Shown piece by piece: positions 18,882 through 28,440 of a stretch of 64,000 nucleotides of DNA (position 1 is the first letter of the stretch; each line of letters begins with the position of its first letter). Made by a program: the position numbers and the translations under genes. Location of the stretch: NCBI RefSeq assembly GCF_003986955.1, contig NZ_PIPN01000006.1, positions 1-64,000 of the forward strand, written 5' to 3'. This DNA comes from Aliidiomarina sedimenti (GTDB lineage: Bacteria; Pseudomonadota; Gammaproteobacteria; Enterobacterales; Alteromonadaceae). Below the pieces are notes generated by a model. That model did not search any database. It was not told the DNA's origin and saw only the letters and a list, made by a program, of their open reading frames with translations.

Positions 18882-19952
18882 TTAGAATAAGAATTCTTCG
18901 TTGCTACCACCACCAAGCATCAGTTCGCCTGAATCTGCCAGGCGGCGTGCTGTCGCCAGGATATCTTTCTGTGCTGCTTCGACATCACTGATCCGTACTG
19001 GCCCCATCGCCTCCAGATCATCCTGTAGCAGTTCAGCGGCACGTTTTGACATATTGCGGAATATTTTTGCCTTAAGCCGATCGTCAGTACCTTTCAGCGC
19101 TTTCTGCAGTACTTCACCTTCAACTTCACGCAGCAGCGTCTGAATACCACGATCGTCGACATCGATAAGGTTCTCGAACACAAACATAAGATCCTGAATC
19201 TGCTGGCTGAGTTCTTCGTCCTGCTCGCGAATTGAATCCATCAACGGACCTTCGACTGAAGTATCCAGATAGTTCATGATATTTGCAGCTGCTTTCAAGC
19301 CGCCCATTTTCGCAGCCTGAGCGCCTGACTGGCCGGCAAACTGTTTCTCCATAATCTCGTTCAACTCCTGCAATGCAGCTGGTTGTACTTCTTCCAGGTT
19401 GGCAATCCGCATCATCAAATCCAGGCGCACTTTTTCACTGAACTGGGCCATGATTTCTGCCGACTGTTCAGGGTCGAGGTAGGATAAAACAATGGTTTGT
19501 ATCTGCGGGTGCTCATTACGAATAAGCGTGGCAACCTGCTTGGAGTCCATCCATTTAAGCGAGTCCAGACCTTTCGAGCCACTGCCCATAACGATCTGTT
19601 CAATAAGGTTACCGGCTTTGTCTTCACCCAGAGCAGCGGTAAGTGCTTTACGCACAAACTCTTCACTCTTGAAGCCAATGGTGGTGAATTCCTGAATCTG
19701 TTCAAGGAACAGGCTGTGTACCGCGTTAACCTTTTCCTGACTGAAATCTTCCAGACTGGCCATCGCCATACCGACCCGCTGGACCTGTTTGGGTTCCAGG
19801 TGCTTTAAGATCTGTGCCGCGTCCTCTTCAGACAAACTCAGTAGCAAAATAGCGGATTTCTCAACGCCACTCAGTTTATGGACATCAAAAGCTTCGTCTT
19901 CTTCGATACGAGCAAGCGTACGACGTTTTGTTTTAACATCAACTTCAGACAT
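18882..19952 (-). CDS. fliG: Flagellar motor switch protein FliG
   Basis: Rotor protein that meets MotA and generates torque. The three FliG domains are recognisable, including GVEKSAILLLSLSEEDAA near the N-terminus, the EHPQ motif in the middle domain and the charged torque helix near the C-terminus. At 356 aa it is slightly longer than typical, through N-terminal charged residues. Its start overlaps the fliF stop by 8 bases, so the two ring proteins are translationally coupled. Confidence 0.97.
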   Translation of the reverse strand: MSEVDVKTKRRTLARIEEDEAFDVHKLSGVEKSAILLLSLSEEDAAQILKHLEPKQVQRVGMAMASLEDFSQEKVNAVHSLFLEQIQEFTTIGFKSEEFVRKALTAALGEDKAGNLIEQIVMGSGSKGLDSLKWMDSKQVATLIRNEHPQIQTIVLSYLDPEQSAEIMAQFSEKVRLDLMMRIANLEEVQPAALQELNEIMEKQFAGQSGAQAAKMGGLKAAANIMNYLDTSVEGPLMDSIREQDEELSQQIQDLMFVFENLIDVDDRGIQTLLREVEGEVLQKALKGTDDRLKAKIFRNMSKRAAELLQDDLEAMGPVRISDVEAAQKDILATARRLADSGELMLGGGSNEEFLF

Positions 19953-21660
19953 CTTCGTTCAACCACGCTTTTACCACTTGTGAGGACAACTCTGGCTCAT
20001 TCGCCACCAGAGCACGAACAGCTTTTAGCAGATCCTCATCTTTATGCAGATCCGGCAACTGTAAAGTGCCATCCGGCGAGAAGCCGATACTGTCGCTGTC
20101 AAATTGTTCAGTTAGCATATCGATGGTTTCATCGCCGAGATCTTCATCCCGCGCCAGCAACTCATCGATACCATCGTCCGCTGTTTCGTCTGGGTAAATC
20201 AGCTTACGCAGCATCGGACGAACGACCGTCATAATCAGAACGGTAATAACCAGAACACCAGCGCCAAGTCGAACCAGACGCCAGAACCATGCTTCTTCCC
20301 ACCAGGCTTCACCAGCCTCGGCAAATAATGGTTCGTTGATAAACGGAAAGGCAACCACTTCAACATTGTCACCACGGTTAATGTTGTACCCCACCCCGGC
20401 CATCAGCATGCGGCGAATATTTGCCAGCTCTGCATCTGAGAAGGGTTCACGTACTTCTTCGCCGTCCGCATTGGTAGTGGTGCGATAATCCAGTGCTACA
20501 GAGACACTTAGGCGCTCCAACACACCCACTTGCTGACGCGTGTGGCTGATCGTCTGGTCAAGTTCATAGTTGCGGGTTTGCTCGCGATGATTGCGTCCCG
20601 GTACCACGGCGCCCGCCATGCCGGGGCCTACTTCTTCCGGAATATCCGATTCCAGGGGCGGCTGGTTACTCAATGCACCGGGAATTCCGCCTACCGAGCT
20701 GCCCACTGTGTTGTCTTCAATAATCATTTCTGAGCGAACAGCGGGTAAATCGGGGTTATAGGTTCGCTGAGTTTGCTCAACCTGGGTAAAGTCCATGGTC
20801 ACGTCGACTTGCGAGGTGTAGTTACCATAACCCAATACCGGTGACAAAATGTTGTCGATCTTATCCAGATATTCCTGTTCGCGTTGCCGCGCAATTTCGT
20901 ATTCACGGCGCGCCTGAGCGGAAAGCTGGTTGCGCGAACCGGAGTGTAACAGGCGACCATTCTGGTCGGTCACTGTTACCTGACTGGTTTCTAACTGAGG
21001 AACTGCCGACGCCACCAGATCAACCACTGAGTCGATCTCTTCACGGTTTAACTGGGCGCGGCGGATGTTCAGCATGACACTGGCACTGGGTTGCCGCTCG
21101 CGACGCGCAAACACGTTCTCGCGCGGAACCGCCAATAAGACGCGCGCCTTATCGACCGACTGCATTTGTTCAATAGTACGTGCTAACTGCTGTTCGCGGG
21201 AATGCTTCAGTCGTTCAGACTCAAGACGCTGGGACACACCGAAGCCCGGATCCTGCATCAGGAAATCATCACCCGTGCTGGCATGGGCAGGACCCATGCC
21301 CTGACGGGTCATCTGCAGACGAATATCCGCATAGCGGTCCGAGCGCACATACACGGTATTGCCTTCAACCCGATATTCATGGCCGTTGGCGTCCATGAAA
21401 TCCAGGGTTTCAACCAATTCCGCGGTTTCCAGCTCACCCAGCGGACGGTAATCCGGCTCTTGTACCCAAAGCATGATAAAGATCGCGATGGCGACACATA
21501 TCGCCAGCGCTACCACAATTATGATCTGACGCAATGCATCAAAGTTACCCAACCCGCTGAGAAAACCAGATTTCTGCTCTTCGCTCGTCGCGCTGTCGCC
21601 TGACCCTGAATTGGCCGGGAAATCTTGCTTGCCTGCGACCAGATCTGTGGACTCTGCCAT
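19945..21660 (-). CDS. fliF: Flagellar MS-ring protein FliF
   Basis: Forms the MS ring, the base of the flagellum in the inner membrane. Two transmembrane segments (about 36-58 and 450-470) flank a periplasmic region with the YscJ/FliF ring-building motifs. The C-terminal acidic tail (DLHKDEDLLKAVRALVANEPE) binds FliG. Length is 571 aa. It lies 29 bases after fliE. Confidence 0.97.
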   Translation of the reverse strand: MAESTDLVAGKQDFPANSGSGDSATSEEQKSGFLSGLGNFDALRQIIIVVALAICVAIAIFIMLWVQEPDYRPLGELETAELVETLDFMDANGHEYRVEGNTVYVRSDRYADIRLQMTRQGMGPAHASTGDDFLMQDPGFGVSQRLESERLKHSREQQLARTIEQMQSVDKARVLLAVPRENVFARRERQPSASVMLNIRRAQLNREEIDSVVDLVASAVPQLETSQVTVTDQNGRLLHSGSRNQLSAQARREYEIARQREQEYLDKIDNILSPVLGYGNYTSQVDVTMDFTQVEQTQRTYNPDLPAVRSEMIIEDNTVGSSVGGIPGALSNQPPLESDIPEEVGPGMAGAVVPGRNHREQTRNYELDQTISHTRQQVGVLERLSVSVALDYRTTTNADGEEVREPFSDAELANIRRMLMAGVGYNINRGDNVEVVAFPFINEPLFAEAGEAWWEEAWFWRLVRLGAGVLVITVLIMTVVRPMLRKLIYPDETADDGIDELLARDEDLGDETIDMLTEQFDSDSIGFSPDGTLQLPDLHKDEDLLKAVRALVANEPELSSQVVKAWLNEDV

Positions 21661-21689
21661 GCTTTAAACTCCTACTTCAAACGGCCCAC

Positions 21690-22019
21690 TTAGACTGGCA
21701 TGTTCATGATTTTTTCGTACGCATCAACTACTTTGTTACGCACTTGCACACCCGCTTCAAAGGCGATGCTGGACTTTTGTGCCGCAATCATAACTTCTGC
21801 CAGGGACACACTGCTGTCACCCATTTCCATACGGTTACGCAACTCACCGGCTTCCATCTGCAAGCCGTTAATATTATCAATGGCTGATTTCAGCATGCCG
21901 CCAAACTCGGTCTGTGACTGATTGCCAGCATTAACACGATCGAGTTGACTTGCCTGCGGTTGCATTTCCGCCAGCATGTTTTGCATTTCACCGTATAAGT
22001 GGTCGCTTTTGATGTTCAT
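21690..22019 (-). CDS. fliE: Flagellar hook-basal body protein FliE
   Basis: Rod/MS-ring junction protein that links FliF to the rod. The conserved C-terminal half (SVSLAEVMIAAQKSSIAFEA, VRNKVVDAYEKIMNMPV) is clear. I take the ATG at 22019 (109 aa) with a GGGGGA site 7 bases upstream; the TTG at 22034 is less likely. It is the first gene of the fliEFGHIJ transcript. Confidence 0.94.
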   Translation of the reverse strand: MNIKSDHLYGEMQNMLAEMQPQASQLDRVNAGNQSQTEFGGMLKSAIDNINGLQMEAGELRNRMEMGDSSVSLAEVMIAAQKSSIAFEAGVQVRNKVVDAYEKIMNMPV

Positions 22020-22105
22020 GGAAGGTTCCCCCAAAAATTCTTAATGCCTGGTAGTGTCAATTTTTAGTCGCCCAGGCTTGTAATGCGCTTGTGATGACGA
22101 AGTGC

Positions 22106-22121
22106 TGCAAAATAGACGCCA
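22106..22121 (-). promoter_or_regulatory. Sigma-54 promoter of fliEFGHIJ
   Basis: Minus-strand TGGCGT-N5-TTGCA with the invariant GG and GC 10 bases apart, between flrC and fliE. Predicted start near 22094, about 75 bases before the fliE ATG. Confidence 0.78.
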
Positions 22122-22142
22122 ACTTTACGATCAATTTACGAT

Positions 22143-23543
22143 CTAAGGAAGATCGATTCCCTGATCGCGCATCTGCGCCAGTTTGTAGCGTAACGTCCGT
22201 GCGCTAATTCCGAGTTGCTCAGCAACATCCTTGCGTTTGCCATTACAACGATTCAGCGCATCCAGAATGATTTGTTGTTCTTGTTGTTTAAGTTCACTGC
22301 CCAGGCGCTCTGGTGTCGCTCTATCCACCGGGTCAGCATGCGAGTCTGCTGCCAGACCCGGTTGCGCCGACCCCTCCTGCGCTTCAGTGGTCGCTGCCGG
22401 GGCATCGTCGGCATAGGAATCATCCAGCAGCAGGTCATCCGCTTTGATCTCGCCGTCGGTAAAGAGTATCAGCGCCCGTTGAATCACATTCTCCAGTTCT
22501 CGTACGTTGCCCGGCCAGCTATAATTCTGCATTTTGCGCCGCGCACAGTCGGTTAATACCGGTGCAATCTGACCCGCTCGCTCACAGTGCCGTGACAATA
22601 AATGCTCGGCCAACGGAATGATGTCGCCGGCACGGTCCTGCAGCGGACGCCAACTGAGTGGGAATACGTTTAGCCGATAATACAAATCTTCACGGAAAAC
22701 GCCATCCGCCACAGCGGCCTTGAGATCGCGGTTACTGGTCGCAATAATCCGCACATTCAGTTCTATCGTCTTACGCCCGCCAAGTCGTTCCACCTGGCGT
22801 TCCTGCAAGACCCTTAGCAGCTTCGACTGTAAGGCCAGATCCATTTCGGTAATTTCGTCGAGCAGCAAGGTGCCGCCCTGGGCCTGTTCGAATTTACCGG
22901 GCATTGCCTGTACAGCGCCGGTAAAGGCCCCTTTTTCGTATCCGAACAAGGTCGCTTCTAACATGTTTTCCGGGATCGCCGCGCAGTTGATAGCAATGAA
23001 GGGCCCTTCACTGCGTGCCGATTGTTGGTGAATATACTGCGACAGAACTTCCTTACCCGAGCCACTCGGTCCGGTGATCATCACAGTGGCATCGGTGTTG
23101 GCAACCCGTTTCGCCAGTTTGAGCATTTGCTCACTGTAGCTGTCCCCCACCACCGGCTGACCCTTGGTCGTAGAACGAGGTGGTAAGTAACGACTTACCA
23201 GCTCCAGCAAGCGCTCAGTTGAAAACGGTTTACTAAGATAGTCCAGCGCACCAGCACGCATTGCGATCACCGCATCATCGACTTTCGCGTACGCCGTCAT
23301 CATCAGAGTTGGAATCACCAACCCCTGGCTTTGCATACTCTGCAACAGTTGCAAACCGCTCAGGCCGGGCATCTGTACATCGGAGATGACCATATCAATG
23401 GCTTCGTCTTTTAAGGTCAGTAACGCCTGCTCCGCAGAGTCAGCCGTTACGCAATTAAACCCTTCCAGCTCCAATGTATCGACAATGGCTTCCTGCAAAT
23501 TTTTATCATCTTCCACGATCAAGATCTGACGATCATCGGTCAT
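22143..23543 (-). CDS. flrC: Sigma-54-dependent flagellar response regulator FlrC/FleR
   Basis: NtrC-family activator of mid-class flagellar genes. The receiver domain (1-120) has phospho-acceptor Asp55 (VISDVQMPG). The central AAA+ domain carries GPSGSGKE and the sigma-54 contact loop GAFTGA. A Fis-type helix-turn-helix ends the protein (GISARTLRYKLAQMRDQG). Its ATG directly follows the flrB stop, so kinase and regulator are coupled. It is followed by the sigma-54-dependent fliE operon, a likely target. Confidence 0.94.
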   Translation of the reverse strand: MTDDRQILIVEDDKNLQEAIVDTLELEGFNCVTADSAEQALLTLKDEAIDMVISDVQMPGLSGLQLLQSMQSQGLVIPTLMMTAYAKVDDAVIAMRAGALDYLSKPFSTERLLELVSRYLPPRSTTKGQPVVGDSYSEQMLKLAKRVANTDATVMITGPSGSGKEVLSQYIHQQSARSEGPFIAINCAAIPENMLEATLFGYEKGAFTGAVQAMPGKFEQAQGGTLLLDEITEMDLALQSKLLRVLQERQVERLGGRKTIELNVRIIATSNRDLKAAVADGVFREDLYYRLNVFPLSWRPLQDRAGDIIPLAEHLLSRHCERAGQIAPVLTDCARRKMQNYSWPGNVRELENVIQRALILFTDGEIKADDLLLDDSYADDAPAATTEAQEGSAQPGLAADSHADPVDRATPERLGSELKQQEQQIILDALNRCNGKRKDVAEQLGISARTLRYKLAQMRDQGIDLP

Positions 23544-24551
23544 TTACTGTTCCCCCTGATAACGAGGCAGGACAAACCTGAATGTGGTCCCCTGACCTAC
23601 CTCACTACGTACCTGTACATCCCCCTGATGGGCTTTCGCTACCGATTTCACCACCGCTAAGCCAAGGCCTGTGCCCTGTGACTTGCGAGTGAAAAACGGG
23701 GTAAATATCTGTTCTACATCAGCGCTGGCAATACCAGGGCCGTCGTCACTCACGCCTATATACAGCTCTTCGTCGTCTGTTTGTGCGTAGAGCACTACCC
23801 TACAGCCTGCACTGCACGCTTCAAATGCATTTATAATCAAATTTTGCAGCGCGCTGGTCAAGGCCGACTGGTTACCCAGAAAAGTGGCATCCTGCTCAGC
23901 TGGGACTACTTCAAAACTTATCTGAGTGCGTTCAGCGATGACTTCGACCTGCTCGCGCACGGTTTCTAATACCGTGTTCAGTTGCAGTCGTTCAACCGGG
24001 AGTTGTTCGCCACTTTTGGCAAACAGCAGCATATCATTGACCTGCTGCTCAAGATCCTGCAGCCGGGCACTTAGCTTGGAGGAGAATTTGGTTCGTTGTA
24101 CCAACGGCAGATTATCGCGGCATAAATTCTGCGCATACAGCATAGCGGCGGACAACGGGGTACGGATCTGATGGGCTAGCGACGCCACCATCCGGCCCAT
24201 TGCGGAGAGACGCTGCATCTGGCTCACCCGAGCCTGCAAGGCACGTGTTTCCGACATATCGGTAATCACGATTAGCTGCCCGGGATGCGGACTTAAGGCT
24301 GATATATCAAGCCGTACCCGGCGCCCGGACACCAACGACACTTCGTGCCCGTCGTCGTCGCGTGGGGCAAAGGTATGCGCAATAATTTCACGCCATAGCT
24401 GACCCACCAGCTGGGTATCCAGCAATTGCACGGCGGCAGGATTAGCGTGACTAATACAGCCGCGTGGATCCAGCATAACGACACCATTTGGCATCGCAGC
24501 CAAAACGGCATCTAATGGCAGTTCTGAAGAAATCGCAGTTGCCTGCGTCAT
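23544..24551 (-). CDS. flrB: Flagellar sensor histidine kinase FlrB/FleS
   Basis: Cytoplasmic kinase that phosphorylates FlrC. An N-terminal PAS domain (about 10-100) is followed by HisKA with the FlrB/FleS-type H-box SLAHQIRTPL (His127) and a HATPase_c domain with GTGLGLAVVKS. No transmembrane segment is visible. At 335 aa it is slightly short for the family but complete. It is preceded by a sigma-54 promoter. Confidence 0.93.
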   Translation of the reverse strand: MTQATAISSELPLDAVLAAMPNGVVMLDPRGCISHANPAAVQLLDTQLVGQLWREIIAHTFAPRDDDGHEVSLVSGRRVRLDISALSPHPGQLIVITDMSETRALQARVSQMQRLSAMGRMVASLAHQIRTPLSAAMLYAQNLCRDNLPLVQRTKFSSKLSARLQDLEQQVNDMLLFAKSGEQLPVERLQLNTVLETVREQVEVIAERTQISFEVVPAEQDATFLGNQSALTSALQNLIINAFEACSAGCRVVLYAQTDDEELYIGVSDDGPGIASADVEQIFTPFFTRKSQGTGLGLAVVKSVAKAHQGDVQVRSEVGQGTTFRFVLPRYQGEQ

Positions 24552-24586
24552 GATAATGTCCCCCTACAACTCAGGGAACGAGAGAA

Positions 24587-24602
24587 TGCAACGGTTATGC
24601 CA
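24587..24602 (-). promoter_or_regulatory. Sigma-54 promoter of flrBC
   Basis: Minus-strand TGGCAT-N5-TTGCA, one mismatch from TGGCAC-N5-TTGCA, with the GG and GC 10 bases apart. It lies between flrA and flrB, about 36 bases upstream of the flrB ATG. FlrA is the expected activator. Confidence 0.85.
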
Positions 24603-24633
24603 GCTTGTGGGACTGATTTTTGACGCCAGCCTT

Positions 24634-26076
24634 CTACTCATCCCGTTTCAGGCTGTACTTACGCATTTTTTCTACCAGCGTGGTTCGACGCATTTTCAAA
24701 AGCTCTGCGGCTCGCGCCACAACCCATTCCGTTTGGTCCAGGGCCTGCTCGATTAAATCAACTTCAAGCTCACCCAGAAGCGCCTTAAGGTCAACACCCT
24801 CGGCAGGTAATTCGGTTCGTCCGTCTTGCGCGGACAGGCCTTCGCTCATGCTGTCGTCACTAAAGAGCGCATTCAAAGCATCCCGTTCATCGAGCCCGTC
24901 GACATATTCGGCAACAAACTGTGGCGCATCAACATGCCGGTATTTCACCGGCAGATCATGCACATCGACCACTCCGTCCGGATGAGTAATGCTCATACGT
25001 TCAATTAAATTAGCCAGTTCCCGTACGTTACCGGGCCAGTGATGCTGACACAACGAGGCCGTGGCATGGTCAGTGAACTTCAGCGTTAAGCCCTGATTGG
25101 TGTGCAGCCGCCGCAGCAGCTCAGTGACTAATAGCGGGATATCTTCCTGACGGTCGCGTAGCGAGGGCATTTCAACCGGGAATACATTGAGCCGATAATA
25201 AAGATCTTCGCGGAACTGGCCATGCTTGATCATGTTATCCAGTTTGCGGTGGGTGGCAGCAATAATACGGACATCCGCCTCAATTGGACGTGAGCCGCCG
25301 ACCCGTTCAAACACCCGTTCCTGTAATACCCGCAGCAGTTTTACCTGCATCGGCATTGGCATGTCGCCGATTTCATCCAGAAACAGCGTGCCGCCCTGGG
25401 CCATTTCAAAGCGCCCTTTACGGGTACTGATAGCACCGGTGAAAGCGCCTTTCTCGTGCCCAAATAATTCACTTTCCAGCAAATCGCCTGGAATAGCACC
25501 GCAGTTAACCGGAACAAAAGGGCCTTCATGGCGCGAGGACAGTTCATGGATACTGCGTGCGGTGACTTCTTTACCTGTGCCTGACTCGCCCAGAATAAGT
25601 ACATTCGCCTGGGTCGTGGCAACCTGAGTAATCAGGGTACGGACCTCTTCAATGCCCTGACTCTGGCCAACCAATGCACGCATTAATTCGAGATGATGCC
25701 CTTCACCCAGCATACTATTAGCGGGAGTTGGCCGTTGCCGGTGGTATTCATGGCAATAATGGAGTAACTGGGTTAGCTCGGAATAATTCACGCAACTACT
25801 AATCTGTCCAACCACATTGGCAGACGACAAGGTTGCGCCGGCTCTTTCTTCAGTGACCAACACAGGAACGCGCGGTAACTTTTTGGCCAATGCGGAGGCA
25901 TCGGGCACGGCCCCTACGACCATGCAGAACGGAAAACCATTTTCTTTAACTTGCTTTTCTAACTGACTGGCAGCCAGTAATCGCGGACGTTCACCAATAA
26001 ATTCGAACAATGATGCCAGGCGTTGACAGCGTTCGTCCGACTCATCGATTAAATAAATGGTTTTGTTATGTTGCAT
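24634..26076 (-). CDS. flrA: Flagellar master regulator FlrA/FleQ
   Basis: Sigma-54 activator at the top of the flagellar cascade; FleQ homologues also bind c-di-GMP. The N-terminal domain (1-120) is a FleQ-type degenerate receiver with no typical phospho-acceptor motif. The AAA+ domain has Walker A GESGTGKE and GAFTGA. The C-terminus is a Fis-type helix-turn-helix ([18 protein letters not shown]). It begins 9 bases after the DUF1285 gene, so there is no room for a promoter in the gap and it is probably co-transcribed with the two genes before it. Confidence 0.94.
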   Translation of the reverse strand: MQHNKTIYLIDESDERCQRLASLFEFIGERPRLLAASQLEKQVKENGFPFCMVVGAVPDASALAKKLPRVPVLVTEERAGATLSSANVVGQISSCVNYSELTQLLHYCHEYHRQRPTPANSMLGEGHHLELMRALVGQSQGIEEVRTLITQVATTQANVLILGESGTGKEVTARSIHELSSRHEGPFVPVNCGAIPGDLLESELFGHEKGAFTGAISTRKGRFEMAQGGTLFLDEIGDMPMPMQVKLLRVLQERVFERVGGSRPIEADVRIIAATHRKLDNMIKHGQFREDLYYRLNVFPVEMPSLRDRQEDIPLLVTELLRRLHTNQGLTLKFTDHATASLCQHHWPGNVRELANLIERMSITHPDGVVDVHDLPVKYRHVDAPQFVAEYVDGLDERDALNALFSDDSMSEGLSAQDGRTELPAEGVDLKALLGELEVDLIEQALDQTEWVVARAAELLKMRRTTLVEKMRKYSLKRDE

Positions 26077-26085
26077 CCACTAGCC

Positions 26086-26613
26086 TTATGACGCTGGTCC
26101 AAAGTAAAATCTGCAGCTTCCACTCTGCAGATAAAAACCGTCGGCTTCCCCTTTTTGTGCCGGAGTCACCAATTCAGCCCACTGATAATACACGTTTCTG
26201 TGGACGCGCGCCAAAAAACCGTCACGAATTTGAATAGCCGGTTGTTTATTATGCAGAATTAGGGGATGTGACTCGCTAAGCTGGTATCGTTCCCCAGTGT
26301 TAGTGCTTACTTCGATAACCGATTGCGGAGTGTCGCCCGCCTGCCAGTCAACCACCACAAAAGGTAAGTCCTCGACTTCAATGCGCACTTTTTCGGCTGG
26401 AGTTTTAAGGTAGTAGTCGTCGTTTTCTTTCCATAACACACTGGCAAAAAGCCGGACCAGGGCCGTTCTGGTGATTTCGCTGCCCTGATAAAACCAGCGA
26501 CCATCCTGCTTAATACAGATGTCGATGTCGCCACAGAAGGGAGGATTCCACTTTTCCAGTGGTGGTCGTTGGTAATCGCTGAGCGACCCCTGCAGGGTTT
26601 TAAGATCGACCAT
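26086..26613 (-). CDS. DUF1285 family protein
   Basis: 175-aa protein of the DUF1285 family (function unknown; structures known). The family start PPLEKWNPPFCGDIDI and DGRWFYQGSEI are recognisable, and there are no membrane segments. I take the ATG at 26613, which overlaps the stop of the upstream LuxR-type gene (TAATG); the longer frame to 26649 lies inside that gene. Sandwiched between a regulator and flrA in one apparent operon. Confidence 0.82.
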   Translation of the reverse strand: MVDLKTLQGSLSDYQRPPLEKWNPPFCGDIDICIKQDGRWFYQGSEITRTALVRLFASVLWKENDDYYLKTPAEKVRIEVEDLPFVVVDWQAGDTPQSVIEVSTNTGERYQLSESHPLILHNKQPAIQIRDGFLARVHRNVYYQWAELVTPAQKGEADGFYLQSGSCRFYFGPAS

Positions 26614-27242
26614 TACGCACTGAGCTTGTTTTGCCGCAATAAGTACCAAAGGGTTGCTTCGGTACGGTTCGAAACCTTAATCGCTTTAAAGATGGCCGAT
26701 AAATGCACCCGAATGGTGCCCTCGGTGATGCCCAGAATATTAGCGATTTCCTTGTTCGACAGTCCCTGTGCCAGCAACTGCATGATTTCTTGCTGACGGG
26801 GTGATAAATGGCGCTCAATGTCGTTGCGCGCACCATGCCCGGAGCTCGTGTTGCTGGTTTCTGCTGGTAAGTACTCCCGCCCTTGCAGTAAGCCGTGAAT
26901 CGCCAGTTTCATTTGCTCGGCTACCGAGCCCTTGCACAAATAACTGCGTGCCCCCTGAACCAATGCATGACGGATATCCGCATTGTGCTGTCGCCAGGTA
27001 AACAGCACAATGTGACTCTGGGGCGCCAGACTATACAACTTCTGGGTAACATCCCGGTGATCAAGGTCAGGCAAATCCAGCTCAGCAAAAATCATGTCAT
27101 AGCTTTCGCCGCTGGCGAGGTAGTTTTGCGCAACAGCAAAGCTATCCGCTTCGTAAATAGAGACTTTCTCGCTATAACTGGTTAGCAGATGGATCAACCC
27201 TGAACGCGTCAAAAACTGTGGATCTAGAATAAGTATTTTCAT
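26613..27242 (-). CDS. LuxR/NarL-type regulator with atypical receiver domain
   Basis: Receiver domain (1-120) joined to a GerE/LuxR helix-turn-helix at about 145-205 (LSPRQQEIMQLLAQGLSNKEI). By alignment to NarL the phospho-acceptor Asp is Glu54 here (FAELDLPD), and the N-terminal acidic pair is reduced to one Asp (Asp7 in LILDPQF). The conserved Lys (YLCKG) is kept. Glu at that place often mimics phosphorylation, so the protein is probably active without a kinase; this is inference. The ATG at 27242 is preferred over TTG 27251. First gene of an apparent operon with DUF1285 and flrA. Confidence 0.86.
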   Translation of the reverse strand: MKILILDPQFLTRSGLIHLLTSYSEKVSIYEADSFAVAQNYLASGESYDMIFAELDLPDLDHRDVTQKLYSLAPQSHIVLFTWRQHNADIRHALVQGARSYLCKGSVAEQMKLAIHGLLQGREYLPAETSNTSSGHGARNDIERHLSPRQQEIMQLLAQGLSNKEIANILGITEGTIRVHLSAIFKAIKVSNRTEATLWYLLRQNKLSA

Positions 27243-27273
27243 TGTAACCAAGCTTCGCTATTGTTATTTGATG

Positions 27274-27373
27274 TTATCTGCAATTGGCAGAGGTCACAGC
27301 GTACATGTTGTAACCACTAGGGCATCCTGCCCAGCGCGTCAAACTCAACAGATAACGTAAAAACCTATCTGTT
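27274..27373. promoter_or_regulatory. Repeated TATCTG boxes in the divergent gap
   Basis: AACAGATA (27347-27354) and TATCTGTT (27366-27373) form an 8-bp inverted repeat with an 11-base loop. A further TTATCTG occurs at 27274-27280. They lie between the divergent LuxR-type gene and the lipoprotein gene and may be operator half-sites. No function is shown. Confidence 0.35.
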
Positions 27374-27436
27374 TAACTTTCCGCATAGTGATTAGGTCAT
27401 GCTAATTTTTATTACTTTAACAAATATCCTATACCA

Positions 27437-28420
27437 ATGTTAAGGGCTTTCGCTGCAACTTTCCTGCTCAGCGTCTTTTTACTGACCGCCTGCACTCCCC
27501 CAGATGCGTTACAGCGTAGCCATCAGCTATCGCCTTCGAGCTTAATGAATGCCCGCTTCAGCCCAATGGGGACGCTTGCAGTGGCGACGTTAGAGCAAGT
27601 GGCGGTGTACAATAAAAACGGCGAATTAGAGGCCTTGCTTGAACTCCCTCCAACGGAGGGTAGCTGGAATCTGACCTGGCTCACGGCGGGGCAGTTGGCT
27701 ATAACAGATGATAAGCATGTCTATAGCTGGGATTACCAGCAGGCGAAACTGGCCGGTCCCTGGGTCAGTTCGCAGCGGATGCGATTGATTGACGCTCATC
27801 AGCACCAGCTTGCTCTGGCCTTCGACGCGCCGGTCCTGGAATGGCTGCACTTCAATGATGCTGGCCATCCGATACATCGTACAACGATTGAGGTTGCCGG
27901 ACGGATTAGTCAGTTGCACTTCGATAACGACGGCGGACTGCTGGTTGCGGATGAAAGTGGCAGATTAAGCTATTTGCAGGGAGCAGACCGCGACCCACTG
28001 TGGACCATTCAGTTCGCCAATATGCACGTCGTCCAGTCGATTGCCTCGTCCCCGGAGCAGGTCGTGGTGGTGACTCAACCGCCGGGCGACCGTTTTGCCA
28101 CGGGCAGTGGTCAGCAAATTGTACAGATCGATAGAAATAGCGGTAAAATTAACCACCGCGCCGATCCAGCTGTCGATGGTCAGGTTGCCAGCCTGATGAC
28201 TGAAGGGCAACGGCTATGGCTTGGCAGCAGCGGTAATTGTATGTATCTGCACAGGCTACAACGAACAACGAGCGCTCACTGTTATCCGCGCCCGCAACGT
28301 CTTGGTCGACAGACTGGGCAGGTTATTGCGCTGCATGTAACGGACACTAAAGTGTACGGGGTTACCTCAGCCGGATACCTGCAAGTTTGGCAAAAAAAGG
28401 ATATAGTCTCTCCACTCTGA
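27437..28420 (+). CDS. Predicted lipoprotein with beta-propeller-like repeats
   Basis: A lipoprotein signal peptide ends in LLTAC (Cys19). The mature part, about 305 residues, has repeating beta-strand patterns with GxLxV/W-D turns (VYSWDYQ, GRLSYLQG, GYLQVWQK), like a degenerate WD40/PQQ-type propeller. I do not recognise a defined family. No clear ribosome-binding site precedes the ATG. The next gene starts about 20 bases after its stop, so the two may form an operon. Confidence 0.7.
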   Translation: MLRAFAATFLLSVFLLTACTPPDALQRSHQLSPSSLMNARFSPMGTLAVATLEQVAVYNKNGELEALLELPPTEGSWNLTWLTAGQLAITDDKHVYSWDYQQAKLAGPWVSSQRMRLIDAHQHQLALAFDAPVLEWLHFNDAGHPIHRTTIEVAGRISQLHFDNDGGLLVADESGRLSYLQGADRDPLWTIQFANMHVVQSIASSPEQVVVVTQPPGDRFATGSGQQIVQIDRNSGKINHRADPAVDGQVASLMTEGQRLWLGSSGNCMYLHRLQRTTSAHCYPRPQRLGRQTGQVIALHVTDTKVYGVTSAGYLQVWQKKDIVSPL

Positions 28421-28440
28421 GGCTCAAAATATTGAAACTA

